A DNA stretch of 64,000 bases, taken from Delphinus delphis. Its lineage: Eukaryota > Chordata > Mammalia > Artiodactyla > Delphinidae. Every line of letters begins with the position of its first letter. Position 1 is the first letter of the stretch. The stretch is from NCBI RefSeq assembly GCF_949987515.2, contig NC_082698.1, forward strand, positions 32,392,070 to 32,456,069, given 5' to 3'. The position numbers and the translations under genes were made by a program. Positions 1 to 12,839 of the stretch are shown here, piece by piece. Below the pieces are notes generated by a model that was not told the origin of the DNA, made no database searches, and worked only from the letters and a program-made list of their open reading frames with translations.

Positions 1-29
1 TTGGGAGGGTTCCTCTTCCTTAATCCAAA

Positions 30-609
30 TGTAAGTGGCTTCCTATTCTCTTAAGGCCAGAGACAAAATCTTTTTCATGACCTACAAAGCTCTTCATGGT
101 CTGTCTACCTATCTAGTCTCCCCTCCCACTTCTCTCCTAAACTCCCTGAACTTCTGTTGTGTTGGTCTTCTTTTTGTCATAGTTACTACAAAGCTCCTTG
201 TGCAAGCTTCTATATCTAGGTTGTTCTCCATGATGACCTGGGTCTGTGTTATGCTGATTTTTATCTGCCTCTCCAATCTCATCTCTCATTTCCTTTCTCC
301 TCACTCAGCATTTTTCACATCAACTTTTCCCTGTTTCTGAAATTATGTGCTCAGCCCCTTCTCCTTAAGGGTCTTTGTGCATGTTGGTCCCCCTGCCTAG
401 AAGACTCTTCCCCACCTTGTTAACCTGATTAACTCCTACGCTTTTTCAGGACTCAGTTTTAATGTCACCTCCTCAGAGAAGCGTTCTCTGATCTCCACTC
501 CAATTGCTTAGACTCCAGTTATATGCTTTCATAGCACCTTTTTTCTTTGTAGTCAGTATCACAGCTATAATTTTATATGTATATATATAAATATATTTGG
601 TTGGCATTT

Positions 610-649
<40 letters not shown>

Positions 650-790
650 ACACACTACACTACAAGCTCTATGAGGGGAGGGAGTATGGCTGTTTTGTTC
701 ACCTTCTTAGCAATAGTATCAACCACAGTGCCAAGAACATAGTAGCAATAAACATTTATTAAAAGAATACATGAATAAATGGGTGAATAA
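30..790 (+). repeat. L2 LINE 3' end
   Basis: Old, diverged copy. Landmarks of the L2 3' region are readable: the 'gtctttgtgcatgttgg..cctgcctagaa' block, 'aatgtcacctcctcagaga', 'agctctatgagggg', and the AATAAA-type terminus near 745-785. It is split by a CA microsatellite. Confidence 0.7.
574..655. repeat. (TA)n / (CA)n microsatellite
   Basis: AT-rich TATA stretch at about 574-597, then nearly pure CA dinucleotides at 612-655 with one T interruption. The CA/TG reading produces spurious His-Thr and Cys-Val ORFs. Confidence 0.95.
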
Positions 791-1489
791 AACTACTATC
801 AAATATGTGTCTAGTTTCCAGGAAATTCCCAACTCAACAGATTAAGCATATCTATGATCCTCAAGACCATAATCCAAAAACTGCCTGATGCTGATTCCTA
901 TTTACACTCTTAAACACATGCAATTTCATTGTCCATGGATGAACGTTTAACCTAAAGATGGTTCGTTTTGTATGAGTATGCACTAGTGAAACCTAAAATA
1001 ACTATAGGTTGTCCTCACTATATACAGATCTGAAAGCTGAGTCTTTGATGACAAACTGACTAAACAAAATTGTGGTCAGTATGTCCATTTGAAAATTGGC
1101 TGACAAGATGTGGAATAAATTTGGTATCAAAATCCAAATAAAGTTCTGTGAAACAATCTTCTGTGTGCCTATGTGACTTGGATTGCTGCTGAAATCATCC
1201 TCAACTTCCACAAATGATTTAAATTCCATGCATGCCTGGTAAAGCCTCAGCCAGTAAGAGAAGGTGACTAGGACTAAGGTTGTGGGTTATAGTTAGATAA
1301 CAAGTATTGAGAATATGTGTATTGCAGATTAACCAGAAGGGTGAGACACATGTGGGAAATGAATGATAGTAAGATCACAAAGCAGCTGCTGTTTGGTAAA
1401 CAACAGCGGGCCAGCCACAAACCAAGAGACTGATGAGATGCTCTAGAAATGCATACTGATCCTTTGGGGAAGCAAACTGATACCACATA
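791..1489. other. Intergenic, no recognisable feature
   Basis: AT-rich; no gene or confidently named repeat seen. Confidence 0.5.
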
Positions 1490-1920
1490 TCAAGAGGCAC
1501 TGCAATCCTACTCCTGGGAATCTGTCATAAGGAAATAATTCAAGAGACTAAAATAAAAGCTATAAAAAGATGCTTATAACAAAATGCTTAATAGTTAAAA
1601 ATTAGAAATTACTTAAATTGTCAATAATATGGGAAGTGTAGGAAAAACTAGGTATATCAGTGAAATATTATGAAGATAATTAAAATGATAAAAATACAGA
1701 AATATGGGGAAATTTTACAAAATAATATTAAATAAAAGGTAGAGATACACAATTGTGTATCATGATTATAATGACATATAAAATCTGCATCTCTAGCTTG
1801 ATAATGGTCAAAAAGGATAGATATGAAGAGAATGATGGAGTTTTTTGGATTTTTATACTTCCTTTTATGATATTTTAAAATTGATTAAATGGCAATTCTT
1901 TAAAAGAATAGTCTGAAAAG
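1490..1920 (+). repeat. Old L1-type fragment
   Basis: A-rich sense strand with the decayed 'gcaatcctactcctggga' motif of the L1 ORF2 C-terminal region. Subfamily not assignable by eye. Confidence 0.45.
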
Positions 1921-2279
1921 CACTTCCAACTACATGTCATAGCTATGAATTGTGAAGAAGCAAGAGTTGCAAGTATTTTTTACGCTGCAAGAGGACATTC
2001 AGCTACAGTTGGAGAAAAAAGCATCTACAAGCCTACATTTAAAGACTATGCACAGACTTACAAAAACAATGACCTGTTCTGCAAATAGTTGGTACTGCTA
2101 TAATCAAATGAGAGTTTTTACATAAATTCACTATAAGGAGGACTAACATTTGTTAAGTGTTAGTATTTTCAGAAACGTTTGGGGCCAGACCTGAAGTAGG
2201 TTAAATATTTCTCATTTTTTCAGTGATGTCTGTATTTTGATAACAAAAGTATAACAGGAAGCCATTTTGCAATAAAACA

Positions 2280-2600
2280 TAAACAGAAAAATCTTTAAAA
2301 AGCCACAATCCCTCTACCCAGCACTAATCAAATTCAATACTAATTGAATACTCTTTTATAGATAATTTAATTTGCTGTGTTGTTTCCTAATCTGTGGATG
2401 AAAATAAGCTTATTTAACCAACCCCATTATTGGACATTTTGATGTCTCCCAATTGTTTACTGTTATAAACACTGCTGCAGTTTGATTCATTGTATATAAA
2501 TATCTGTACATATCTTTGGCTATTTTCTCAGGAAAATTTATCAGAAATGGAATAATAGGGGAAATCATATAAATATACATTTTTTTTATTAGACTTGAAA
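2280..2600 (-). repeat. Old L1M/HAL1-like fragment
   Basis: 'ttggacattttgatgtctccca..actgttataaacactgctgca' is the antisense reading typical of old L1 ORF2 remnants. Diverged. Confidence 0.4.
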
Positions 2601-2699
2601 GCCAAAGATTTTGCTTTCCTTTACATGTTTTTTTCCTATGTCCAATTAAATCTCCTTTCTATCCATTAAATTCTCATCCATTATCCAAAACCCAGTTTT

Positions 2700-3062
2700 G
2701 TGACTTCCGTGGTGGCACAGTGGTTAGGAATCTGCCTGCCAATGCAGGGGATACGGGTTTGAGCCCTGGTCCAGGAAGATCCCACATGCCGTGGAGCAAC
2801 GAAGCCTGTGCACCATAACTACTGAAGTCCGTGCGCCAAAACTACTGAAGCCCACACGCCACAACTACTGAAGGCCACGCACCACAACTACTGAAGCCCA
2901 CGCACCTAGAGCCCGCGCTCTGCAACAAGAGAAGCCACCGCAATGAGAAGCCCGCGCACCGCAACGAAGAATAGCCCCCGTTGGCTGCAGCTAGAGAAAG
3001 CTCGCTGCAGCAACGAAGACCCAATGCACCCAAAATTAAATAAATAAATAAATAAATGTATA
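2700..3062 (+). repeat. CHR-type SINE, full length
   Basis: tRNA-derived head with A-box/B-box-like sequence ('ttccgtggtggcacagtggtta', 'gggtttgagccctggtc'), body of repeated 'cacaactactgaag' units and an (AAAT)n tail. Flanked by a 14-bp direct repeat CAAAACCCAGTTTT (2686-2699, 3063-3076). Confidence 0.95.
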
Positions 3063-3079
3063 CAAAACCCAGTTTTAAG

Positions 3080-4210
3080 CTCTATTTTCCAAGACAATTT
3101 CAGTGAGTACTCCAATGCCCACTGATCTCCCACATCTTGTACTTTTACTTATTTTGAAATAATTTGAGACTTATAAAAATTTGCAAAAACAGCACAAGGT
3201 ATTTCCATATGCTCTTCATTTAGATTCCCCAAATATTAATATCTAACGTAACCACAATACAATTATCAAAATAATGGGGCTTCCCTGGTGGCGCGGTGGT
3301 TGAGAGTCCGCCTGCCGATGCAGGGGACGCGGGTTTGTGCCCCGGTCCGGGAGGATCCCACATGCTGCGGAGCGGCTGGGCCCGTGAGCCATGGCCGCTA
3401 AGCCTGTGCGTCCGGAGCCTGTGCTCCGCAGCGGGAGGGGCCCCAACAGTGAGAGGCCCGCGTACCGCAAAAAAAAAAAAAAAAAAAAAGGAAAAAGAAA
3501 CATTGCTATCATACTATTACCTAATCTATAGACCTTACTTAAATATTTCATTTTGTCCCACTAATGTTCTTGATCTGGTGCAGGATCAAGCATTCCTTTT
3601 AGTTTTCATGTCTCCTTCTACCCCTCCAATGCAGGAGTTTCTCAGTCTTTCATGACCTCAGGGCTAACTCAGGGCACAGGGCCCTGCCCTGCACATTTGA
3701 TTTAATACTGTTATTGTTGTCTTGAAATTCTTTATTATTTTTAAAGAAATTTTGAAAATTTCACATTTGAATTTTACCAGGGCTCTGTAAATTATGTAGC
3801 TGATTCTGAATGACCTGGACACTTTTGAAGAAGATTGGCCAGTTGTTTTATAAGATCCCTCAGTTTAGGTTTGGTTTCATTGTTTCCTCATAATTCAATT
3901 CAGGTTATACATGTTTAGTAAGAATACTACCGAAGTGATGTTGTGTGCTCATCCATTGCAGCAGGAGGCGCATAATACTGGTTTATCCCAATACTTGTGA
4001 TATTAACTTTAATAATTTAGTCAAGATGATGCCTTCCAGTTTTCTGCACTGTGAAGTCACTATTTGGTCCTTTGATACACATTTTCAAATTGCTTTGTGA
4101 AAAGGTTGTACAGTTTTACATTCCCTACCAGCATTGTGTGTAAGCACCCATCTTCCTGAAACCTCACCAAAGATAGATTGTATCTCTTTAAAAAACTCCC
4201 CAACTTTATA
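3080..4210. repeat. Old L1M-like fragment, interrupted by a SINE
   Basis: Diverged text resembling L1M 3' sequence (e.g. 'gattccccaaatattaatatcta', 'ttcaggttatacatgttt..gtaagaatactaccgaagtgatg'). Broken by the SINE at 3276-3489. Confidence 0.4.
3276..3489 (+). repeat. CHR-type SINE, short poly-A form
   Basis: GC-rich copy with many intact CpGs (gcgcggtggttgagagtccgcc head), ending in a pure A tract at 3469-3489. Retained CpGs suggest a young copy. No clear target-site duplication found. Confidence 0.93.
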
Positions 4211-4266
4211 TCAGTAAAAGGACTTCTCTTAATTATTTCTAACTACTTTTCTTTGAAAAGTACTAC

Positions 4267-4637
4267 CGGACTTCCCTGGTGGCACAGTGGTTAAGAATCT
4301 GCCTGCCAATGCAGGGGACACGGGTTCGAGCCCTGGTCCGGGAAGATCCCACATGCTGCGGAGCAGCTAAGCCTGTGGGCCACAACTACTGAGCCTGTGC
4401 TCTAGAGCCCGTGAGCGACAACTACTGAGCCCACGTGCCACAACTACTGAAGTCCACATGCCTAGAGCCCGTGCTCTGCAACAAGAGAAGCCACCGCAAT
4501 GAGAAGCCCGCGCACCACAATGAAGAGTAGCCCCCACTTGCCACAACTAGAGAAAGCCCAAGCGCAGCAATGAAGACCCAATGCAGCCATAAATAAATAA
4601 ATAAATAAATAAATAAATTCATTTAAAATAAAACATA
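4267..4637 (+). repeat. CHR-type SINE, full length
   Basis: Complete head, 'caactactga' body and (AAAT)n tail. Target-site duplication GAAAAGTACTAC at 4255-4266 and 4638-4649. Confidence 0.95.
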
Positions 4638-5174
4638 GAAAAGTACTACTAATGAAGCTGGACCTCCCTCCCCCACCCCACCCCACTCCCATATTAGCCA
4701 TTTACATTTCTTCTTTTGAGACTAAGTAAAAAATTTCTTTGTCCAACCTTCTTGTAGTCCACCTTAGTGATTAGATAATCCTAAGAAATATTTGTGAGTT
4801 GAAAGGGGATCATGGAGAAGTATACAGATTATGGGCACAGGGTTTTAAATGTTTAGGAAAAGTAAACAGAAACCTCCTTTAGAAGATGACAATTATCTTT
4901 AGTATACAACTGTGTGTTGTAAATTCCTGAAGGGGAATGTGATAAACTGGATCTGGATCTAGGCTACTGGGGGAAAGGAGGACCCCAGTGGCTTACTCAC
5001 AATGGATGTGTGAAGGATAAAAGGGATACAGGAGAAAATAGAATTGAATAGAAGATTCTAGGATGCTCTGTTGGAGAGCAGTGGGGATGAGGTAATCATA
5101 AAACAGAAAACCCCTGATAATTGAGTTATTCTGATGATCCAGCTGGCATGACTTAGTCAAATCAAGTATGCGCA

Positions 5175-5638
5175 TAACCTATGACCCAGCAATTCCACTC
5201 CTGGTTATACCCTTCAAAGGAATTTCTCGCTCGTCCCTAAGAGGATATGTTAGAGGATGCTCATTAAAGTGTGCCAGTGTTGTTGTTGCTGTTCTTGTGT
5301 GAGGTGGAAAAGAATTGGAGACAATTCTTAATTGGAGTAAATGTATAATAATCAAGATGAAGAACTATGTAACAAATAGTAACAACAGATTAGATATACA
5401 CAGAGCATGATTAGTATACACAGATATACACAGAACAACTATGTTAAAAACAGTGCCAAGTGAAAAAGAAATGAGAATAATAATACAATATCATTTACAT
5501 AAGTTAATAACACATACATAGAAAACAAATATACCTTTTTTCAAGAACATGAATTTAAAAAATCTGTATTAAAATGGTTGCATATGGAAGAGAGAAAGGA
5601 ATTGCTAAAAGGGGATAAAACTGAGTATACTGATAAAT
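5175..5638 (+). repeat. Old L1-type fragment
   Basis: 'tatgacccagcaattccact..tggttatac' marks the L1 ORF2 C-terminal region in sense; A-rich decayed 3' part follows. Confidence 0.55.
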
Positions 5639-5650
5639 AAAAAATGTAAC

Positions 5651-6010
5651 AGGGGACTTCCCTGGTGGTGCAGTGGTTAAAAACTGACCTGCCAATGCAG
5701 GGGACATGGGTTCGAGCCCTGGTCCGGGAAGATCCCACATGCCACGGAGAAACTAAGCCCGCACACGCCACAACTACTGAGCCTGTGCTCTAGAGCCCGT
5801 GAGGCACAACTACTGAGCCCACATGCCACAACTACTGAAGCCCGCGTGCCTAGAGCCCATGTTCCACAGCAAGAGAAGCCACCGCAACGAGAAGCCCACA
5901 CACTGCAACGAAGAGTAGCCCCCGCTCACTGTAACTAGAGAAAGCCTGGGTGCAGCAACGAAGACCAAATGCAGCCAAAAATAAATAAGTAAATTTTAAA
6001 AAATCTTAAA
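5651..6010 (+). repeat. CHR-type SINE, full length
   Basis: Standard head, body and AT-rich tail; flanking repeat AAAAATGTAAC about 5640-5650 and 6011-6021. Inserted in the old L1 fragment. Confidence 0.94.
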
Positions 6011-6084
6011 AAAAATGTAACTGAGAGTCTTTGCATGGATGAATGACGATAATGTGTCAAGAACTGAGGAAGGTGTTAACTCTC

Positions 6085-6175
6085 TGCATTAAAAGAATAA
6101 GAAAGAAATAAGGGAAGGGAGGAAAGAAAGAATGGAAGAAAGTAAGAAGAAAAAAAGAAAAAGCAAGAGAGAGCA
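6085..6175 (+). repeat. Purine-rich simple repeat
   Basis: Nearly uninterrupted A/G with GAAA/GGAA units. Confidence 0.75.
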
Positions 6176-6260
6176 AACTGACCAGTAATAAGCCTCTGCT
6201 CCCTTGGATCACAGGGCTTTGCATATGCTGTTTCCATTTGCTAAAAATTCTAATCATGAC

Positions 6261-6665
6261 CACCACCACACACAGACACACACACAGACACACACACACA
6301 CACACGCACACAGAGTTAATTCCTCTTTCCTTCAGATCTCAGCTCAGTCATCATTTCTTTAGTAAAAGCCTCCTATGACCTCTCTGATGAGGCCACAACA
6401 TCCCCCTATTATTAATATAATAGGTCTTAACGCTGTATACTCTCTTTTCTGGCACTAATTACAACAAAACGTTTTAGAATTAGAAAACTTTACATTTATT
6501 TGTGTGGTTCTTTGACTAATATCTGCTTCCCACTAGTAGACCAAAGCCCAACAAAGGCAGGGATGGTATCATTTTCTCGTTCTCATGCCCTGACACTGGC
6601 TGATAGAGAGTAAGAGGCCAGTTAATATTTGTTACATAAGTGAATTAATAAAAGGGTAAATGAAT
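6261..6665 (+). repeat. CA microsatellite followed by L2 3' end
   Basis: CACACA with AGA interruptions at about 6261-6313, then L2 landmarks ('cagatctcagctcagtcatcatttctt', 'gacctctctgatgaggcc', 'aacaaaggcagggatggta') through an AATATTTGTT terminus. A second L2 3' end next to a CA tract in the same orientation as that at 30-790. Confidence 0.7.
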
Positions 6666-6845
6666 GAACTGACAATAAAGATTGGAAAAGAGAAAGTGGA
6701 AGAACTATGAAAATACCCTCACAGAAGGTCTTGAAATTATTTACCATAAAGAAGGAGGGACTGCTTCTTAATTTTGCCACACCTTTTGCATGCCAGGTGC
6801 CATACACCATATCACTAACAGGTAAGTATTGTTACCCTCATTTTA

Positions 6846-7192
6846 TTTTTTTATTTTTTATTTACTTATTTTTGGCTGCATTGGGTCTTCGTTGCTGCAC
6901 GTGGGCTTTCTCTAGTTGCGGTGAGCAGGGGCTACTCTTCGCTGTGGTGTGCGGGCTTCTCATTGTGGTGGCTCCTCTTGTGGAGCACGGGCTCTAGGCA
7001 TGCAGACTTTAGTAGTTGTGGCACGTGGGCTCAGTAGTTGTGGCTCACAGACTCTAGAGTGCAGGCTCAGTAGTTGGGGTGCACGGGCTTAGTTTCTCCG
7101 TGGCATGTGGGATCTTCCTGGACCAGGGCTTGAACCTATGTCCCCTGCATTGGTAGGTGGGTTCTTAACCACTGCGCCACCAGGGAACCCCT
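6846..7192 (-). repeat. CHR-type SINE, full length, reverse
   Basis: Reads 'tttttggctgcattgggtcttcgttgctgc' to 'gcgccaccagggaacccc', the reverse complement of the plus copies. Flanking repeat CCCTCATTTTA / CCCCCATTTTA (6835-6845, 7193-7203). Confidence 0.94.
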
Positions 7193-7625
7193 CCCCCATT
7201 TTAGAAGGTAGTTAAAAACTAAGTCTTTCTGCCCTCAATGTTCATGCTTTTTTCCATATACCATTTAGGATGTGGGGATTGAGAGAAACTGGAAAAGGGG
7301 AATATTCACCAAGAGTGCTGAATAGAAGGCAAAGGAAAAAAGAGACGGAGAGAAAACAAGGGTTTAGCAGAATGCAAGAGGATACTAAGCTAAAAAGGGA
7401 GATAGCTACCAAAACACTACTTTTGACCTAAAGCCAAAAGTGATTGATCTGAAAGCAGTTCACCCTTGCGATGGAGAGTAAGAATAGGCTGAACTAGAGT
7501 AGAAGCAAGAAGAACTACAATTCTACAGCCTATGGAAGGAAAAACCACATTCACAGAAAGATAGACAAAATGAAAAGGCAGAGGACTCTGTACCAGATAA
7601 AATCCCAGAAAAACAACTAAATGAA

Positions 7626-8162
7626 GTGGAGATAGGCAACCTTCCAGAAAAAGAATTCAGAATAATGATAGTGAAGATGATCCAGGACCTCGGAAAAACA
7701 ATGGAGGCAAAGATTGAGAAGATGCAAGAAATATTTAACAAAGACCTAGAAGAATTAAAGAACAAAGACCTAGAAGAATTAAAGAACAAACACCTAGAAG
7801 AATTAAAGAGCAAACAAACAGAGATGAACAATACAATAACTGAAATGAAAAATACAGTAGAAAGAATCAGTAGCAGAATAACTGAGGCAGAAGAACAGAT
7901 AAGTGACCTGGAAGACAGAATGGTGGAATTCACTGCTGCGAAACAGAATAAAGAAAAAAGAATGAAAAGAAATGAAGACAGCCTAAGGGACCTATGGGAC
8001 AACATTAAACACAACAATGTTCGCATTATAGGGGTCCCACAAGGAGAAGAGAGAGAGGAAGGACCCAAGAAAATATTTGAAGAGATTATAGTTGAAAACT
8101 TCCCTAACATGGGAAAGGAAATAGCAACCCATGTCCAGGAAGTGCAGAGAGTCCCAGGATAA
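7626..8162 (+). pseudogene. L1 ORF1 remnant
   Basis: 178-residue open stretch of the L1 RNA-binding chaperone: a coiled coil of DLEELKNK/HLEELKSK and MNNTITEMKN repeats (about residues 30-90), then the RRM-like segment (DNIKHNNVRIIGVPQGEERE). It ends early near 8160 in 'gtcccagga', and the C-terminal domain continues in other frames to about 8500. Non-functional. Confidence 0.9.
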
Positions 8163-8560
8163 ACCCAAGAAGAAACACACTGAGACACATAGTAATCAAA
8201 TTGACAAAAATTAAAGACAAAGAAAAATTATTGAAAGTAACAAGGGAAAAACGACAAAAAACATACAAAGGAACTCCCATAAGGTTAACAGCTGATTTCT
8301 CAGCAGAAACTCTACAAGCCAGACAGGGCATGATATACTTAAAGTGATGAAAGGGAAGAACCAACAACCAAGATGACTCTACCCAGCAAGGATCTCATTC
8401 AGATTTGATGGAGAAATCAAAAGCTTTACAGAAAAGCAAAAGCTAAGAGAATTCAGCACCACCAAACCAGCTCTACAACAAATGCTAAAGGAACTTCTCT
8501 AAGTGGGAAACAAAAGAGAAGAAAAGGACCTACAAAAACAAACCCATAACAATTAAGAAA

Positions 8561-11500
8561 ATGGTAATAAGAACATACATATCAATAATTACTTTAAATG
8601 TGAATGGATTAAATGCTCCAACCAAAAGACACAGGCTTGCTGAATGGATAAAAAAACAAGACCCATATATATGCTGTCTACAAGAGACCCACTTCAGACC
8701 TAGGAACACATACAGACTGAAAGTGAGGGGATGGAAAAGATATTTCCATGCAAATGGAAATCGAAAGAAAGCTGGAGTACCAATAATCATATCAGATAAA
8801 ATAGACTTTAAAATAAAGAATGTTACAAGAGACAAGGAAGGACACTACATAATGATCAAGGGATCAATCCAAGAAGAAGATATAACAATTATAAATATAT
8901 ATGCACCCAACATAGGAGCACCTCAATACATAAGGCAACTGCTAAGAATTATAAAAGAGGAAATTGACAGTAACACAATAATAGTGGGGGACTTTAACAC
9001 CTCACTTACACCAATGGTCTGATCATCCAGAAAGAAAATTAATAAGGAAACACAAGCTTTAAATGACACAATAGACCAGACAGATTTAATTGATATTTAT
9101 AGCACATTCCATCCAAAAATAGCAGATTACAGTTTCTTCTCAAGTGCACATGGAATATTCTCCAGGATAGATCACATCTTGGGTCACAAATCAAGCTTGG
9201 TAAATTTAAGAAAATTAAAATCATATCAAGCATCTATTCTGACCACAACGCTATGAGATTAGAAGTCAATTACAGGGAAAACATGTAAAAAACACAAACA
9301 TACAGAGGCTAAACAATACGTTATTAAATAACTAAGAGATCACTTAAGAAATCAAAGAGGAAATCAAAAGATACCTAGAGACAAATGACAATGAAAACAC
9401 GACGATCCTAACCTATGGGACACAGCAAAAGCAGTTCTAAGAGGGAAGTTTATAGCAATACAACCTACCTCAAGAAACAAGAAAAATCTCAAATAAACAA
9501 TCTAGTCTTATACCTCAAGGAACTAGAGAAAGAAGAACAAACAAAACCTGAAGTTAGTACAAGGAAAGAATTCATAAAGATCAGAATAGAAATAAATGAA
9601 ATAGAAACAAAGAAAACAATAGCAAAGATCAATAAAACTAAAAGCTGGTTCTTTGAGAAAATAAACAAAACTGATAAACTTTAGCCAGACTCGTCAAGAA
9701 AAAGAGGGAGAGAACTCCAATCAATAAAATTAGAAATGAAAAAGGAGAAGTTACAATGGACACTGCAGAAATACAAAGCATCCTAAGAGACTACTACAAG
9801 CAACTCTATGCCAATAAAATGGACAATCTGGAAGAAATGGACAAATTCTTAGAAAGGTATAACCTTCCAAGACTGAACCAGGAAGAAATAGAAAATATGA
9901 ACAGACCAATCACAGGCACTGAATTTGAAACTGTGATTAAAAATCTTCCAACAAACAAATGTCCAGGACCAGATGGCTTCATGAGTGAATTGTATCAAAC
10001 ATTTAGAGAAGAGCTAACACCAATCCTTCTCAAACTCTTCCAAAAATTGCAGAGGAAGGAACACTCTCAAACTCATGCTATGAGGACACCATCACCCTGA
10101 TAGCAAAACCAGACAAAGATACTACACAAAAAGAAAATTACAGACCAATATCACTGATGAATATAGACATAAAAATCCTCAACAAAATACTAGCAAACAG
10201 AATCCAACAACACATTAAAAGGATCATACACCATGATCAAGTGGGATATATCCCAGGGATGCAAGGGATACTTCAATATACGCAAATCAATCAATGTGAT
10301 ACACCATATTAACAAATTGAAGGATAAAAACCATATGATCATCTCAATAGATGCAGAAAAAGCTTTTGACAAAATTCAACACCCATTTATGATAAAAACT
10401 CTCCAGAAAGTGGGCATAGAGGGAACCTACCTCAACAGAATAAAGGCCATATACGACAAACCCACAGCAAACATCATTCTCAATGGTGAAAAACTGAAAG
10501 CATTTCCTCTAAGATCAGGAATGAGACAATGATGTCCACTCTCGCCACTATTATTCAATATAGTTTTGGAAGTCCTAGCCATGGCAATCAGAGAAGAAAA
10601 AGAAATAAAAGGAATCCAAATAGGAAAAGAAGAAGTAAAACTGTCACTGTTTGCAGATGACATGGTACTATACATAGAGAATCCTAAAGATGTCACCAGA
10701 AAACTACTAGAGCTAATCAATGAATTTGGTAAGGTTGCAGGATACAAAATTAATGCACAGAAATCTCTTGCATTCCTATACACTAACAACGAAAGATCAG
10801 AAAGAGAAATGAAGGAAACAATCCCATTCACCATTGCCACAAAAAGAATAAAATGCCTAGGAATAAATCTACCTAAGGAGGTAAAAACCTGTACTCAGAA
10901 AACTATAAGACACTGATGAAAGAAATCAAAGATGACACAAACAGATGGAGAGATATACCATGTTCTTGGATTGGAAGAATCAATATTGTGAAAATGATTA
11001 TGCTACCCAAAGCAATCTACAGATTCAGTGCAATCCCTATCAAATTACCAGTGGCATTTTTTACAGAAGTAGAACAAAAAATCTTAAAACTTGTATGGAG
11101 ACACAGAAGACCCGAATAGCCAAAGTGGCCTTTAGGGAAAAAAACGGAGCTGGAGGTATCAGACTCCCTGACTTCAGACTATACTACAAAGCTACAGTAA
11201 TCAAGACAATATGGTACTGGCACAAAAACAGAAATATAGATCAATGGAACAGGATAGAAAGCCAAGAGATAAACCCATGCACCTATGGTCAACTAATCTA
11301 TGACAAAGGAGGCAAGGATATACAGTGGAGAAAAGACAGACTCTTCAATAAGTGGTGCTGGGAAAACTGGACAGCTACATGTAAAAGAATGAAATTAGAA
11401 CACTCCCTAACACCATACACAAAAATAAACTCAAAATGGATTAGAGACCTAAATGTAAGACCAGACACTATAAAACTCTTAGAGGAAAACATAGGAAGAA

Positions 11501-12591
11501 CACCCTTTGACATAAGTCACAGCAAGATCTTTTTTGATCCACCTTGTGGAGTAATGGAAATAAAATAAATAAATAAATAAATGAGACCTAATGAAACTTA
11601 AAAGCTTTTGCAAAGCAAAGGAAACTACAAACAAGACGAAAAGACAACCCTCAGAATGGGAGAAAATATTTGCAAATGAATCAACGGACAAAGGATTAAT
11701 CTCCAAAATATATAAAGAGCTCATGCAGCTCAACATTAGAAAAACAAACAATCTAATCAAAAAATGGGCAGGGGCTTCCCTGGTGGCGCAGTGGTTGAGA
11801 GTCCGCCTGCCGATGCAGGGGACACAGGCTTGTGCCCTGGTCCAGGAAGATCTCACATGCCGTGGAGCGGCTGAGCCCGTGAGCCATGCCCGCTGAGCCT
11901 GCGCATCCGAAGCCTGTGCTCCGCAACAATGAGAGGCCACAACAATGAGAGGCCTGCTTACCACAAAAAAAAAAACAAAAAATGGGCAGAAGACTTAAAT
12001 AGACATTTCTCCAAAGAAGACATACAGATGGCCAAGAAGCACATGAAAAGCTGCTCAATATCACTAATTATTAGAGAAATGCAAATCAAAACTACCATGA
12101 GGTATCACCTCACACCTGTCAGAATGGCCATCATCAGAAAATCTACAAACAACAAATGCTGGAGAGGGTGTGGAGAAAAGGGAACCCTCTTGCACTGTTG
12201 GTGGGAATGTAAATTGATACAGTCACTATGGAGAACAGTATGGAGGTTCCTTAAAAAACTAAAAATAGAATTGCCATATGACCCAGCAATCCCACTACTG
12301 GGCATATACCCAGAGAAAACCATAATTCAAAAAGACACATGCACCCCAATGTTCATTGCAGCACTATTTACAATAGCCAGGTCAAGGAAGCAGCCTAAAT
12401 GCCCATCAACAGATGAATGGATAAAGAAGATGTGGCATATATATACAATGGAATATTACTCAGCCATAAAAAGGAACAAAATTGGGTCATTTGTAGAGAC
12501 GTGGATGGGTCTAGAGACTGTCATAAAGAGTGAAGTAAGTCAGGAAGAGAAAAACAAATATTGTATATTAATGCACATATGTGGAACCTAG
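8561..12591 (+). pseudogene. L1 ORF2 remnant (endonuclease / reverse transcriptase)
   Basis: Begins MVIRTYISIITLNVNGLNAPTKRHR with the endonuclease motif QETHF, then a TGA at about 9020. Reverse transcriptase blocks remain in separate pieces, including [12 protein letters not shown], the catalytic FADD (10650-10661) and the '[17 protein letters not shown]' region. The C-terminal part (12000-12590) carries the zinc-knuckle-like segment [18 protein letters not shown]. At least six frame breaks plus a nested SINE make it dead. Confidence 0.93.
11772..11976 (+). repeat. CHR-type SINE, short form, nested in the L1
   Basis: Perfect 13-bp duplication AAAAAATGGGCAG (11759-11771, 11977-11989) of L1 ORF2 sequence flanks it, so it landed after the L1. 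Confidence 0.96.
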
Positions 12592-12839
12592 AAAACTGGT
12601 ACAGATGAACTGGTTTGCAGGTCAGAAATAGAGACACAGATGTAGAGAACAAATGTATGGACACCAACAGGGGATAGTGGCGGGGGGGTGGGTGGTGGTG
12701 TGATGAATTGGGAGATTGGGATTGACATATATACACTAACATGTATAAAATAGATAACTAATAAGAACCTGCTGTATAAAAAATAAATAAAATAAAATTT
12801 AAAAATTCAAAAGAAAAACACAAAAGAATAGGCTGAAGT

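Larger units (their letters stand above)
7494..12823 (+). mobile_element. L1 retrotransposon, 5' truncated, inactive
   Basis: Continuous L1 body from just ahead of ORF1 to a 3' A/T-rich tail, bounded by a 14-bp target-site duplication AAGAATAGGCTGAA (7480-7493 and 12824-12837). The 5' UTR is missing, so the copy is 5' truncated at about 5.3 kb. Both ORFs are broken by frameshifts and stops. A short SINE sits inside at 11772-11976, and an AAAT expansion at 11565-11583 lies in ORF2. Confidence 0.96.

Noticed and set aside
2700..3062. tRNA-like head of the SINEs as functional tRNA genes
   Set aside because: The cloverleaf is degenerate, the sequence continues into a SINE body and tail, and the copies are many and dispersed.
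2842..3133. Leu/Ser/Cys-rich - strand ORFs over SINEs (also at 4422-4701, 5541-5901, 61000-61267)
   Set aside because: Reverse readings of SINE bodies; the same peptide patterns recur at every copy.
7523..8188. 221-codon ORF on the - strand
   Set aside because: Antisense shadow of the L1 ORF1 coiled-coil region; no independent gene evidence.
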